Below are positions 1 through 8,960 of a stretch of 64,000 bases of DNA, one piece after another. The notes beneath the pieces are model-generated. The model had not been told where the DNA came from and made no database searches. It saw only the letters and a program-made list of their open reading frames with translations. The stretch covers positions 1,634,764-1,698,763 of the forward strand of contig NZ_CP114780.1 in assembly GCF_027359415.1 (NCBI RefSeq). Reading direction: 5' to 3'. The stretch is from Prochlorococcus marinus str. MIT 0918. GTDB lineage: Bacteria; Cyanobacteriota; Cyanobacteriia; PCC-6307; Cyanobiaceae. The translations under genes and the position numbers were made by a program. Numbering within the stretch: the first letter of the stretch is position 1; each line of letters opens with the position of its first letter.

Positions 1-424
1 GTCGTATACCTGGTGTAGGTAGTTGGGCCTCTTTGCCTTCTAAGAGCGAACTGTCTATGGACTTCTCTTCTAGAATTTTTTCCGTAGCAGGTGTAGGAGA
101 AGCACTATGCCCATTACTGTGATGATGATCAGTATGACGCTCTTTGTATTTTCTTAATTGTCTGCAAAGCTTATTTGCAACAAGGTCAATACTTGCATAA
201 AGATTTTGGCTTCGTTCTTGTGCACGTATAACAGTGCCATTAGCAAAAACAGTCACCTCAGCAGTTTGTTGGGGCACTCTTGGATTTTTTGCTACTGATA
301 GATGAACATCAGCTTCTTGTACCATTTCCTCAAAATGATGAATAGCTTTTTCAAGTTTTGCCTTTGTGTATTCACGTAATGCAGGTGTTAACTCAAGATT
401 TCGGCCATGAATCAACAATTTCAT
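1..424 (-). CDS. hpf: Ribosome hibernation promoting factor, long form (3' end outside window)
   Basis: Reads on the minus strand from ATG at 424, preceded by a strong GGAGGA ribosome binding site, and stays open to the window edge, giving 141 residues without a stop. The start MKLLIHGRNLELTPALREY and the following beta-alpha-beta-beta-beta-alpha pattern (residues 1-105) match the YfiA/HPF domain that binds the 30S decoding centre and silences ribosomes in darkness or starvation. A His/Ser/Pro-rich linker follows (about 106-141). The C-terminal dimerisation domain of long HPF (LrtA in cyanobacteria) must lie beyond base 1. The first 18 bases overlap a possible but unlikely upstream start of lipB, so the two genes are divergent and share a very short promoter region. 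Confidence 0.9.
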   Translation of the reverse strand, partial: MKLLIHGRNLELTPALREYTKAKLEKAIHHFEEMVQEADVHLSVAKNPRVPQQTAEVTVFANGTVIRAQERSQNLYASIDLVANKLCRQLRKYKERHTDHHHSNGHSASPTPATEKILEEKSIDSSLLEGKEAQLPTPGIR

Positions 425-448
425 TCTTCCTCCTTGAGATCTAAAGAT

Positions 449-1117
449 ATGCATAAGTTAGCCATAAAATATCTATCAGAAGAAGGTCCCTCTACGGTTC
501 TTTTTGAACCTACTGAATTAATAGATTTTCAATCTGCTTGGGATTGGCAGAAGAACTGGCAAAAGGCTTTATTAGCAGATCCTTCGTCTAAACAAGCGAT
601 TTGGATGCTTGAACATTTTCATTGCTTTACTCTTGGAAGAGCTGCTAGTAAAGATAATTTACTTTTTGACTCTAAAAAAACATCAGTAGATTTATATCGA
701 ATTGATAGAGGAGGCGAAGTTACACACCATTTACCTGGCCAATTAGTGGTTTATTTGGTGTTAGATCTTCACCGTTATAAAACAGATTTGAATTGGTACT
801 TAAGAGAGCTTGAAGCTGTTTTGATTGATGTATTGGCTGATCTTGGGCTGATTGGTCAAAGAATGAAGGGCCTGACAGGTGTTTGGTGCGAAGGTAAAAA
901 GGTTGGAGCAATTGGGGTAGGTTGCAAAAGATGGGTTACTCAGCATGGATTAGCCTTGAATGTTAATTGTGACCTGTCTGGTTTTAATGAGATCATTCCT
1001 TGTGGCTTATCAGAACATCCAATTGGCAAAATTAATGAATTCATTCCTGAAGTTAAAATGAGGGAGGTTCGTTTTTTTATGAAGAAAAACCTGAGCAAGC
1101 ATTTCGGATTGTTATAG
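449..1117 (+). CDS. lipB: Lipoyl(octanoyl) transferase
   Basis: Moves octanoate from octanoyl-ACP to lipoyl domains, the first step of lipoate synthesis; the E2 subunit encoded at 3867 is a likely substrate. The family signature RGGEVTHHLPGQLVVY is present, followed by the conserved lysine segment KVGAIGVGCKRWVTQHG and the catalytic cysteine in IPCGL. An in-frame ATG at 407 lies inside the start of the opposite hpf gene and has no Shine-Dalgarno, so I prefer the ATG at 449 (222 residues); neither start has a good ribosome binding site. The reading frame ends 45 bases before the acyl ligase gene, which may be co-transcribed. Confidence 0.92.
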   Translation: MHKLAIKYLSEEGPSTVLFEPTELIDFQSAWDWQKNWQKALLADPSSKQAIWMLEHFHCFTLGRAASKDNLLFDSKKTSVDLYRIDRGGEVTHHLPGQLVVYLVLDLHRYKTDLNWYLRELEAVLIDVLADLGLIGQRMKGLTGVWCEGKKVGAIGVGCKRWVTQHGLALNVNCDLSGFNEIIPCGLSEHPIGKINEFIPEVKMREVRFFMKKNLSKHFGLL

Positions 1118-1162
1118 AAGTAGTAAAAAAACTTTGGGAGGACGTAAAAATTTATTATTCAA

Positions 1163-3163
1163 ATGTCAACCTTAAAAATTGGGAGTAAAAGTTTGCAAAT
1201 TTTCAAGAGAATGAATGGTGCAGAGACCAATGCGAAGAATGGTTTAGCAAGATCACATTGGATTTCTACACAACGAGAGCAAAAAGCACTAAATGCTCAT
1301 CATTGTGTAAAGGAAATTAAGCGAGTTGATCAAATATGGCCATGGTTGAGAAATCATCATGGTGATTTATTAGCTGTTGATGCTCCACATTCAATAGCCC
1401 GTGAGAGTTATACCTATAAAGAGCTTGCTGACAAGATTTCAATAGCTGCAGCTGCTTTTAATTCTTTAGGAGTAAAAAATAATGATGTTATTGCGTTGTT
1501 TTCAGAAAATAGTCCTCGATGGTTAATTGTTGATCAAGGTTTGATGAGGTTAGGGGCTGCTGATGCTGTGAGAGGAGCTTCAGCGCCAGTCGAAGAGCTT
1601 CGTTATATCTTGGATGATTCTCAATCAGTTGGTTTAATAGTTCAATCAGCAAGCTTGTGGGAAAAACTTTCGTTAAATCAAGAGCAAAAAACACAATTAA
1701 AATTTGTTTTACAGCTAGAGGGAGAGACTAAAGATGGTTTGATTAAATGGGAAGACTTTATGCGAAGTGGAGAAAAGTATCTTCAAAAGCCCGTTGCAGA
1801 TAATTGTTCCAATAACATTGCAACTATTTTATATACTTCTGGGACTACTGGTCGCCCTAAAGGTGTCCCTTTGACTCATGAAAACTTTCTGCATCAAATG
1901 CGATCTTTAGCATGTATTGCGAGCCCTTCTCCGGGTACACCTCTCCTTAGCGTTTTACCTATTTGGCACTCTTATGAAAGGAGTGCTGAGTATTATTTCT
2001 TTTCTTGTGCATGTTCTCAGAACTATACAACTATTAAACATTTAAAAGATGATTTAAAAAAGGTTAAACCTGTTGTTATGGCAACAGTTCCAAGGCTTTG
2101 GGAGGCGATTAAGACCGGTTTTGATGATGCGTTAAATAAAATGCCTCGCTCTCGTCAATTAATTATTAAAGCTGCTCTTTCTAATAGCCATTGTTTTAAA
2201 TTAGCTTTAAGGGAATCACGTGATTTGTTATTGGTAAATGTAAAAGTTTATAGGAGAATATTATCTTCTTTAGAAGTTGTTTATCGTTGGCCTTTTCATT
2301 GTCTTGCTGCTTTAACTTTGTGGCCCAAAGTTCTTAAACAACTTTCGGGTGGTAGGTTGCAATTCCCAATAAATGGAGGGGGGGCAATAGCTCCTCATGT
2401 TGATGAGTTTTTTGAAGCTCTTGGAGTAGAATTATTAGTTGGCTATGGACTTACTGAGACAAGCCCTGTCTTAAGCTGTAGAAGAACCTGGAGGAATATT
2501 AGGGGCAGTTCAGGATTGCCCTTGCCTCAAACAGAGTTTCGTATAGTTGACCCTGAGAAAGGTACGCCAATGCGATTTTCTCAACAAGGAAAGGTTTTGG
2601 TGCGAGGGCCTCAAGTAATGAAGGGTTATTTAAGAAAACCAGAAGAATCTCTAAAAGTACTTGATTCAGAAGGATGGTTTGATACTGGTGATCTTGGAAT
2701 GTTGCTTAAAGACGGAACAGTTGTGCTTACTGGAAGAGCTAAAGATACTATTGTTTTAAGTAATGGGGAGAATATTGAACCAGGGCCATTGGAAGAAGCT
2801 TTGGTTTCTAGTCATCTTATTGAACAGTTAATGATTGTTGGTCAAGACCAAAGGCAATTAGGGGCTTTATTAGTTCCTAATGTTGAACAAATGTTGATTT
2901 GGGCATTAGAAAAGAATTTGTCTTTAGGAGAAGACTTGGGGGGCTCTTTTGGTGATAAGAATTTAAGAAAGTTTCTTAAGGGAGAAATTAATAGGCTGCT
3001 TTCTATTCGCCAAGGTTCTCGTTCTGATGAAAGAGTAGCCGGGGTGGCTTTAGTTAAGCCATTTTCAATTGAGAATGGCTTATTAACGCAGACGTTAAAA
3101 CAAAGACGCGATAGGATTGCAAAACGTGATCGTAATGCTATTGAAGATATTTTTGGTTTATAA
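1163..3163 (+). CDS. aas: Long-chain acyl-ACP synthetase / acyl-CoA ligase (AMP-forming)
   Basis: A 666-residue ANL-superfamily adenylating enzyme. The phosphate-binding loop YTSGTTGRPKG is near residue 223, the A5 motif GYGLTETSP near 425, and the hinge DTGDLGMLLKDG near 509, followed by TGRAKDTIVLSNGENIEP. Length and the insertion between residues about 320 and 395 fit the long-chain FadD/Aas group. In cyanobacteria this single-copy enzyme mainly activates free fatty acids to acyl-ACP for recycling of membrane lipid; that it does so here is inferred from the phylum rather than from a diagnostic residue. A GGGAGGA stretch lies about 25 bases before the ATG, further than usual. It follows lipB on the same strand. 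Confidence 0.88.
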   Translation: MSTLKIGSKSLQIFKRMNGAETNAKNGLARSHWISTQREQKALNAHHCVKEIKRVDQIWPWLRNHHGDLLAVDAPHSIARESYTYKELADKISIAAAAFNSLGVKNNDVIALFSENSPRWLIVDQGLMRLGAADAVRGASAPVEELRYILDDSQSVGLIVQSASLWEKLSLNQEQKTQLKFVLQLEGETKDGLIKWEDFMRSGEKYLQKPVADNCSNNIATILYTSGTTGRPKGVPLTHENFLHQMRSLACIASPSPGTPLLSVLPIWHSYERSAEYYFFSCACSQNYTTIKHLKDDLKKVKPVVMATVPRLWEAIKTGFDDALNKMPRSRQLIIKAALSNSHCFKLALRESRDLLLVNVKVYRRILSSLEVVYRWPFHCLAALTLWPKVLKQLSGGRLQFPINGGGAIAPHVDEFFEALGVELLVGYGLTETSPVLSCRRTWRNIRGSSGLPLPQTEFRIVDPEKGTPMRFSQQGKVLVRGPQVMKGYLRKPEESLKVLDSEGWFDTGDLGMLLKDGTVVLTGRAKDTIVLSNGENIEPGPLEEALVSSHLIEQLMIVGQDQRQLGALLVPNVEQMLIWALEKNLSLGEDLGGSFGDKNLRKFLKGEINRLLSIRQGSRSDERVAGVALVKPFSIENGLLTQTLKQRRDRIAKRDRNAIEDIFGL

Positions 3164-3236
3164 CTTTTTTCGTGGAAAATTTAGTTAAACTATTTCACAT
3201 TGGCTGAGAACCTTGGCCTGAATTGCTTTTTTATTA

Positions 3237-3680
3237 ATGTCTGAAGTAACTACTCTTTCAATTAAACGTTCTATCACTATTAGAGCTGTTGTTACTCCTG
3301 CTTGGAAAGAAGAAGCTGAGAAGGAAATAAGCTCGGCTATTTCAACAAGTGATCAGCAATTAGCTCAATTAGAACAAGAAGGTCAACAAGTTGTTGAAGG
3401 GTTAAGAACTCAAACTTCAAATCCTCTTGATCCTCGAGTTCAAGAACAAGTTGCTCAAGTTCAGCAACAGGTCGCAATGAAACGTTCTGAGTTAGAGGAA
3501 CAAAAACGAAACTTGTTACAGCAACAAGCTCAAATTAGAGAGTTAGAGATGGAAGAGATTGTTGAACAAGGCCAAATAGAGAGTTTTTGTGATCTAAAAA
3601 AAGGAGATAACTTGGTAGATAAAATGAAGGTTTCTTTGCTTGTTAGAGATGGCGTTGTTGAGTCTATAGATCAAATTTGA
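3237..3680 (+). CDS. YlqD-like coiled-coil protein
   Basis: A 147-residue soluble protein. The N-terminal 25 residues (SIKRSITIRAVVTPAWKEE) and a C-terminal beta-rich segment (GDNLVDKMKVSLLVRDGVVESI) flank a Gln/Glu-rich heptad region from about residue 30 to 110 that should form a long coiled coil. This layout matches the YlqD family of Firmicutes and cyanobacteria, whose function is unknown. The ATG lacks a clear ribosome binding site. The gene stands between the acyl ligase and pdhC with 73 and 186 bases of spacing, so it is probably its own transcript or weakly coupled to the ligase. The family assignment is from memory of the pattern. Confidence 0.75.
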   Translation: MSEVTTLSIKRSITIRAVVTPAWKEEAEKEISSAISTSDQQLAQLEQEGQQVVEGLRTQTSNPLDPRVQEQVAQVQQQVAMKRSELEEQKRNLLQQQAQIRELEMEEIVEQGQIESFCDLKKGDNLVDKMKVSLLVRDGVVESIDQI

Positions 3681-3866
3681 TTTTTGATTTATTTCTTTTT
3701 TAATACATTCTTGGGAGTTTTATAAATTAAATGCAAGCAAAAAAAGTAGAAGCATGCACTTTGAGAACTAACATGATAAATAACTGGTCTGATCAAGTGA
3801 TCTGAGTCTAAAAACTTGAGTCACTTGTTTAGGTAAAATACTCAAAACTAAGTCCAAGACACAATT

Positions 3867-5243
3867 ATGGCATCACACGACATTTTTATGCCAGCCCTTA
3901 GTTCAACTATGACTGAGGGGAAGATTGTTGAATGGTTAAAAAAACCTGGTGAAAAGGTTGCAAGAGGAGAATCAGTTCTTGTCGTTGAATCGGATAAAGC
4001 TGATATGGATGTTGAGTCTTTCCAAGATGGGTTTTTGGCTGCTGTTTTAATGCCTTCGGGTAGTACTGTTCCAGTTGGTGAAACAATAGGTTTGATTGTT
4101 GAATCAGAAGGCGAAATAGCATCTGTTCAAGCCAATAACCCACCTCAGTCAAAAGGCTCTATTTCCAAAGAGTCTTCTCCCACAAAGGACAAAAAGAAAA
4201 TAACTGCTTCTCAAACCCCAGCCAAATCTGCTTCTCCATCTGCTGTAAAGCAAAAACTACCTTCTTCAGTTCAAATTCCTCATAGAGCTGTAGTAAATAC
4301 AGGTAGGGTTATTGCTACTCCTAGGGCTAAAAAACTTGCCTCTCAACTTGGCGTTGACTTAAAAACAGTTCCTGGCAGCGGCCCTCATGGAAGAATTCAA
4401 GCTGAAGATGTTCAGAAAGCCCAAGGCCAGCCTGTAACTGTTCCTTGGATTGCTGAAAGCAATGCTCCTGCCTCGATTGCTTTTGAGAAAGCTTCTGTTG
4501 CAAATCAGCCTTCTGATAATTCTGTCAAACGTATTGATGAAATCCCCAAGGGCAATAGTTTTGGTAAACCAGGAGAAACAATTAAATTCAATACACTGCA
4601 GGAGGCTGTAAATAGAAATATGGAGACCAGTTTATCTGTTCCATGTTTCAGAGTGGGATATGCGATTACAACAGATAAACTTGATCATTTTTATAAGCAA
4701 GTAAAGCCTAAGGGAGTCACAATGACAGCTTTGCTTGCAAAAGCTGTTGGAATCACTTTAGCTAGACATCCTCAATTAAATGCAGCTTGGAGTAATGACG
4801 GTATGGTATATCCCAATCAAGTAAATGTTGCCGTTGCAGTAGCAATGGAGGAAGGGGGGCTTATAACACCTGTGCTTCAAAATGCAGATATTGTTGATTT
4901 GTTTGAATTGTCAGCACAATGGGCTGATTTAGTTAAGCGTTCTAGAGCTAAGCAATTGCAACCTAATGAATACAATAGTGGGACTTTTACTCTTTCAAAC
5001 TTGGGTATGTTTGGAGTAGATAGATTTGATGCGATACTTCCTCCTGGGACGGGAGCTATTCTCGCAGTTGCTGCCTCATTGCCTACAGTCATAGCAGGTA
5101 AAGATGGATCTATTTCAGTGAAACGTCAAATGCAAGTAAATCTTACTGCTGATCATAGAGTGGTTTATGGTGCTGATGGCGCAGCTTTCTTGAAAGACCT
5201 CTCGCATTTGATTGAGAATAAACCTGAAAGTCTTGCTGCTTAA
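3867..5243 (+). CDS. pdhC: Pyruvate dehydrogenase E2, dihydrolipoamide acetyltransferase
   Basis: Transfers acetyl groups from the E1-bound intermediate to CoA. Domains in order: one lipoyl domain (residues 1-77, lipoylated lysine K44 in ESDKADMD), a Ser/Pro/Lys-rich linker, the peripheral subunit-binding domain (about 150-182, ATPRAKKLASQLGV), a second linker, and the catalytic acetyltransferase domain (about 228-458). The active-site motif reads ADHRVVYGADGA near residue 430: the catalytic His is kept, while the Asp common in bacterial HRxxDG motifs is Tyr, as I recall for plastid E2 proteins. The 186 bases before it form a probable promoter region containing TAAAAT-type boxes. E1 and E3 are not in this window. 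Confidence 0.93.
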   Translation: MASHDIFMPALSSTMTEGKIVEWLKKPGEKVARGESVLVVESDKADMDVESFQDGFLAAVLMPSGSTVPVGETIGLIVESEGEIASVQANNPPQSKGSISKESSPTKDKKKITASQTPAKSASPSAVKQKLPSSVQIPHRAVVNTGRVIATPRAKKLASQLGVDLKTVPGSGPHGRIQAEDVQKAQGQPVTVPWIAESNAPASIAFEKASVANQPSDNSVKRIDEIPKGNSFGKPGETIKFNTLQEAVNRNMETSLSVPCFRVGYAITTDKLDHFYKQVKPKGVTMTALLAKAVGITLARHPQLNAAWSNDGMVYPNQVNVAVAVAMEEGGLITPVLQNADIVDLFELSAQWADLVKRSRAKQLQPNEYNSGTFTLSNLGMFGVDRFDAILPPGTGAILAVAASLPTVIAGKDGSISVKRQMQVNLTADHRVVYGADGAAFLKDLSHLIENKPESLAA

Positions 5244-5293
5244 AGATTAGTATTGTTCTTAAAAATGGATTGCGTTAGTTAATTAGGTGATGA

Positions 5294-6415
5294 TTGAAAT
5301 TGTTATCTGAATCCAGAGATTTTTTACTCAGTTCTTATGACTATGAGTTGTCAAATCAACTCATAGCTCAAGAGCCTATTGAGCCAAGGCATGAAGCTCG
5401 CATGATGGTTGTCTCTAGGCAATCTGAAGATTCCTTAGAAATTAGTCATTCGAAAGTTTGGGATTTAACTACGGAGCTAAAAGAAGGGGATCTATTAGTG
5501 ATGAATGACACTCGTGTGTTAAGAGCAAGATTAAAAGTCCGATTAAAAAATGGTGGTTTGGGAGAACTTTTGTTATTAGAACCTAAAGGTGATGGGAAAT
5601 GGTTGTGCCTAGTAAAACCTGGAAAAAAAATGAGACCTGGTGATTGTTTTTTGTTAGAAGCTGGTGGAAAACAATCTCTTTCATTAACTATCGTTGACAG
5701 AGATGTGAAGACTGGAGGTCGAATTGTTCAGTTCCCTAAATGCTTTAGTGATAGAGAGAAGATTGAACACTGCCTTGACTTGTACGGTGAGATGCCTGTA
5801 CCCCCATATATTCATAGGCATGATTCAAGTAATGATCAGCGATATCAAACTAGATATGCATCTCGCCCAGGCGCTGTGGCAGCTCCAACAGCAGGCTTAC
5901 ATTTTAGCGATGATCTTTTGGATGATTTAGCTAAACGCGGAGTAGAACAAGCAAGAGTGACACTTCATGTAGGCCTTGGAACTTTCCGACCATTGGAAGA
6001 GGAGAATTTGGAAAATTTACAACTCCATAGTGAGTGGGTTGAGGTGAAGCCAGAGGTTGTTTCAGCCTGTCAAGCGTGTCAATTGAGAGGAGGACGCATT
6101 ATTGCTATTGGGACAACAACTGTAAGGTCTCTTGAAGCATCATTTATAGCTGGAGGAGGGTCCCTTAAACCATTTAAAGGAACAGTTGATTTAGTTATTA
6201 AACCTGGTTATAAATTTGGAGTTGTTGATGGGCTATTGACAAATTTTCATTTACCAAAAAGCTCATTGTTATTATTGGTAAGTGCATTTATTGGCCGGCA
6301 GAAACTGCTTGAGTTCTATCAAGAGGCAATAGAAAGAAAATACAGGTTCTTTTCTTATGGAGATGCAATGTTTATCTCTCCAGATGCTGTTTTACCCTCT
6401 GCCCGACTTTATTAG
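5294..6415 (+). CDS. queA: S-adenosylmethionine:tRNA ribosyltransferase-isomerase
   Basis: Makes epoxyqueuosine at tRNA position 34 from preQ1-tRNA and SAM. Family landmarks are the N-terminal [28 protein letters not shown], the central [10 protein letters not shown] motif, [11 protein letters not shown] and the C-terminal [11 protein letters not shown]. The protein is 373 residues. The only plausible start is TTG at 5294, with AGGTG eight bases upstream; the ATG at 5290 is in another frame and stops at once. The stop codon overlaps the stop of the opposite-strand cysK, leaving no room for a separate terminator between the two genes. Confidence 0.93.
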   Translation: MKLLSESRDFLLSSYDYELSNQLIAQEPIEPRHEARMMVVSRQSEDSLEISHSKVWDLTTELKEGDLLVMNDTRVLRARLKVRLKNGGLGELLLLEPKGDGKWLCLVKPGKKMRPGDCFLLEAGGKQSLSLTIVDRDVKTGGRIVQFPKCFSDREKIEHCLDLYGEMPVPPYIHRHDSSNDQRYQTRYASRPGAVAAPTAGLHFSDDLLDDLAKRGVEQARVTLHVGLGTFRPLEEENLENLQLHSEWVEVKPEVVSACQACQLRGGRIIAIGTTTVRSLEASFIAGGGSLKPFKGTVDLVIKPGYKFGVVDGLLTNFHLPKSSLLLLVSAFIGRQKLLEFYQEAIERKYRFFSYGDAMFISPDAVLPSARLY

Positions 6416-7398
6416 TTATTGCTTGGCTGTTGAATAATACCTGTTGGGACATCTTCAAACATTATTGATGAAAGATAACGCTCTGCAAGATCTGGAAGAA
6501 CGACAACAATTGTTTTCCCAGCAAATTCATCTTTCTCGGCCAATCTAATGGCTGCTGCAGCTGCCGCTCCACATGATATACCAACCAATAAGCCTTCTTC
6601 TTTCGCTAAGCGAAGTGCCATGGCTATTGATTCATCATTAGTGACTTGTTCTACTTGATCAACCAGTTTTAGGTCTAGGTTCTTAGGGATAAAACCGGCG
6701 CCAATCCCTTGGATTTTATGAGGTCCAGATTTAACTTCTTCTCCGTTGAGAGTTTGGGAAATTACAGGACTATGAGATGGCTCTACTGCTACGGACAGAA
6801 TACTTTTGCCTTTTTCTTCTTTTAAATAACGAGAAACTCCTGTAATAGTTCCTCCAGTACCTACTCCTGCAACAAGCACATCAATATTGCCATTGCAATC
6901 ATTCCATATTTCTGGTCCGGTTGTTTTGAAATGAATCTCTGGATTGGCGGGGTTATCAAATTGCCCTGGCATGAAGTATTTATTTGGGTCACTTTCTGCA
7001 ATTTCCTTGGCTTTGGCTATAGCACCTGGCATCCCTTTCGCTGCTTCAGTAAGGATTAGTTCAGCTCCAAGAACAGCCATTACTCTACGTCTTTCTAAAG
7101 ACATGGACTCAGGCATGGTAAGTATAAGTTTGTATCCCTTTGCAGCAGCAGTGAAAGCCAAAGCAATCCCTGTATTCCCTGAGGTGGGCTCAATAATGGT
7201 CTGATGTTTTTTGAGAACTCCTTTTTTTTCAGCGTCCCAAATCATATTCGCTCCAATCCTGCACTTCACGCTGTAAGCAGGATTACGTCCTTCAATTTTT
7301 GCTAAAACTGTAGCTTTTGAGTTTTTAGTGACAGAGTGAAGTTTTACCAGTGGGGTGTTGCCTATAGCAAGGCTGTTGTCTTCGTATATTGGAGACAT
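6412..7398 (-). CDS. cysK: Cysteine synthase (O-acetylserine sulfhydrylase)
   Basis: A 328-residue PLP fold-type II enzyme that makes cysteine from O-acetylserine and sulfide. The PLP lysine is K45 in [11 protein letters not shown], the substrate loop is [12 protein letters not shown] (about 72), and the phosphate-binding loop is [13 protein letters not shown]. It is tail-to-tail with queA and 89 bases downstream of the two cystathionine-type PLP genes on the same strand, so the three form a sulfur amino acid block on the minus strand. Cyanobacteria often carry more than one cysteine synthase; whether this is CysK or a CysM-like paralogue is not settled by sequence alone. Confidence 0.92.
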   Translation of the reverse strand: MSPIYEDNSLAIGNTPLVKLHSVTKNSKATVLAKIEGRNPAYSVKCRIGANMIWDAEKKGVLKKHQTIIEPTSGNTGIALAFTAAAKGYKLILTMPESMSLERRRVMAVLGAELILTEAAKGMPGAIAKAKEIAESDPNKYFMPGQFDNPANPEIHFKTTGPEIWNDCNGNIDVLVAGVGTGGTITGVSRYLKEEKGKSILSVAVEPSHSPVISQTLNGEEVKSGPHKIQGIGAGFIPKNLDLKLVDQVEQVTNDESIAMALRLAKEEGLLVGISCGAAAAAAIRLAEKDEFAGKTIVVVLPDLAERYLSSIMFEDVPTGIIQQPSNN

Positions 7399-7487
7399 TG
7401 TTAATAATCCAACCTATTAATACTTAGCTAAGGTTATTGCTTCGTGCATAATTCTGATGTTGATCTAAAAACTATTGAATCTTTTAA

Positions 7488-8960
7488 TTAACTTTCCAAT
7501 GCTGTTTTGAAGCGATCCCATAGATCTTCTGCGTTCTCAATGCCAACCGAAACTCTAATTAGTGCAGGGGGTACACCACATTTTTGAGCCCAATCCAGTT
7601 CCTTGTAATGTGCCAATAGAACATATGGACATGCCAATGTAAACATTGTTCCTAAACTGGGCCCTTTACATACTTTTAATGAATTGTAAAATCGCTTAGC
7701 TTTGTGAATCCCGCCTGATAACTCAAAAGACAGTAAACATCCATATCCCCCATGTGCGCGCATAATTGATTGAAAATTTTGACAGTATTCAGGATGATGT
7801 ACTTTTTTTATTTGAGGATGATTCTCTAAACGAGTTTTGAGTTGCATGCAAGATTGATTTAATAGATTTACGCGTGTTGTTACATCTTTGCTTGCTTCTG
7901 CAAGAGGAATTGCATCAGCATCGGATAAATGACTGAATGGTTCAATAGAGAAGAGCTCTTGCAAGGTTTGTTTCCATTGAGATTCAGGGCTGATCACTAA
8001 AGAACCTGCAAGGATATCTCCACAACCTGCGAAGCTTTTTGTTAGTGATGTAAATATGATGTCGGCATAAGGGAGAGGATTGATATTTATAGCTGATCCA
8101 ATAGTGTCATCTGCAATAACCGGGATTCCTTTTTCATGTGCAATTTTTGCTATAAGAGGTAGATCAACACATTCCAACATCGGGTTGCTTGGCAGTTCAA
8201 CAATTAATGCAGAAGGCTTTTTTTTATCGAGTTGATTGGCTAATTTTAAAGGATCTAAATTAAGTATGAGTTCACAGCCATTAAAGATTTCTTGGGGAAG
8301 TTTTAAAACATCAACATAGGGGAAGCCTAATTGCATTGTTCGATTCTGAGGTCTGCATTTTTGTAATGCTTCTAGGGCTGTGGTTAAAGCAGCCATTCCT
8401 GAAGGATGGAGTTGAATTAAATTTGATTCGCACCCATAAATTTTTGCTAGTCGATTCCGTATAGCAGTCCTTGCATGTTCACCTGCGTTTTTTGAAGGAG
8501 TCTTTTCTTTATTAAGTGCTATCGCTGCCTGTCTAGAAGAGGCTCCTAGTCCTGTGTGTTGCCAAAATGCTTTTGCTGCTGGAGTAGTATTACTATCAAC
8601 GATTAAGCATTGAAGACCAGCAACTTCTTTAATAGTTATCTGAGCATTATTGTTAATTTGATTACAATATTCCTTGGCTTTTTTTGCAGTAATGATATTT
8701 GGATAAGGCCATGCACTATTAGCACCTTTAAGATGAAGATTCAGTGCTTTTTCACCAACTGCCTTTAAAAAAGGGTGTAACCCAAAGCGGGGGTAGATAG
8801 ATTGAAGATTGTTGATGCATTCTGGATCTTTTTCTTCATATGCAATAACATCTTCCCATCTAGGCAAGGCTACTGAGACTGCATGTGGACTTGGCGGAAT
8901 GGCTTGCCCAAGATGTTTGGGTTCCCAAAGAGGATCAGTTAGTAATTCACTTCCAATCAC
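7488..8960 (-). CDS. metB: Cystathionine gamma-synthase-like PLP enzyme with long N-terminal domain
   Basis: A 490-residue Cys/Met-metabolism PLP protein. The catalytic half (about 160-490) keeps the aspartate segment PVIADDTIGSA and the PLP lysine K308 in TSLTKSFAGCGD. The first 150 residues are extra compared with the usual 380-400 residue bacterial enzymes and start with PPSPHAVSVALPRWEDVIAY followed by YPRFGLHP, a pattern I associate with fungal cystathionine gamma-synthases. The likely reaction is O-acetyl- or O-succinyl-homoserine plus cysteine to cystathionine; a lyase role is not excluded. Its start overlaps the stop of the upstream paralogue by four bases, indicating translational coupling. 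Confidence 0.8.
   Translation of the reverse strand: MIGSELLTDPLWEPKHLGQAIPPSPHAVSVALPRWEDVIAYEEKDPECINNLQSIYPRFGLHPFLKAVGEKALNLHLKGANSAWPYPNIITAKKAKEYCNQINNNAQITIKEVAGLQCLIVDSNTTPAAKAFWQHTGLGASSRQAAIALNKEKTPSKNAGEHARTAIRNRLAKIYGCESNLIQLHPSGMAALTTALEALQKCRPQNRTMQLGFPYVDVLKLPQEIFNGCELILNLDPLKLANQLDKKKPSALIVELPSNPMLECVDLPLIAKIAHEKGIPVIADDTIGSAININPLPYADIIFTSLTKSFAGCGDILAGSLVISPESQWKQTLQELFSIEPFSHLSDADAIPLAEASKDVTTRVNLLNQSCMQLKTRLENHPQIKKVHHPEYCQNFQSIMRAHGGYGCLLSFELSGGIHKAKRFYNSLKVCKGPSLGTMFTLACPYVLLAHYKELDWAQKCGVPPALIRVSVGIENAEDLWDRFKTALES

Noticed and set aside
407-448. Upstream ATG for lipB at 407
   Set aside because: It lies in the first codons of the opposite hpf gene and has no ribosome binding site; the ATG at 449 fits LipB length better.
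3791-3830. Inverted repeat GATCA-AG-TGATC and direct TGAGTC repeats before pdhC
   Set aside because: Short, in AT-rich promoter DNA, and expected by chance at this length; no known operator matches.
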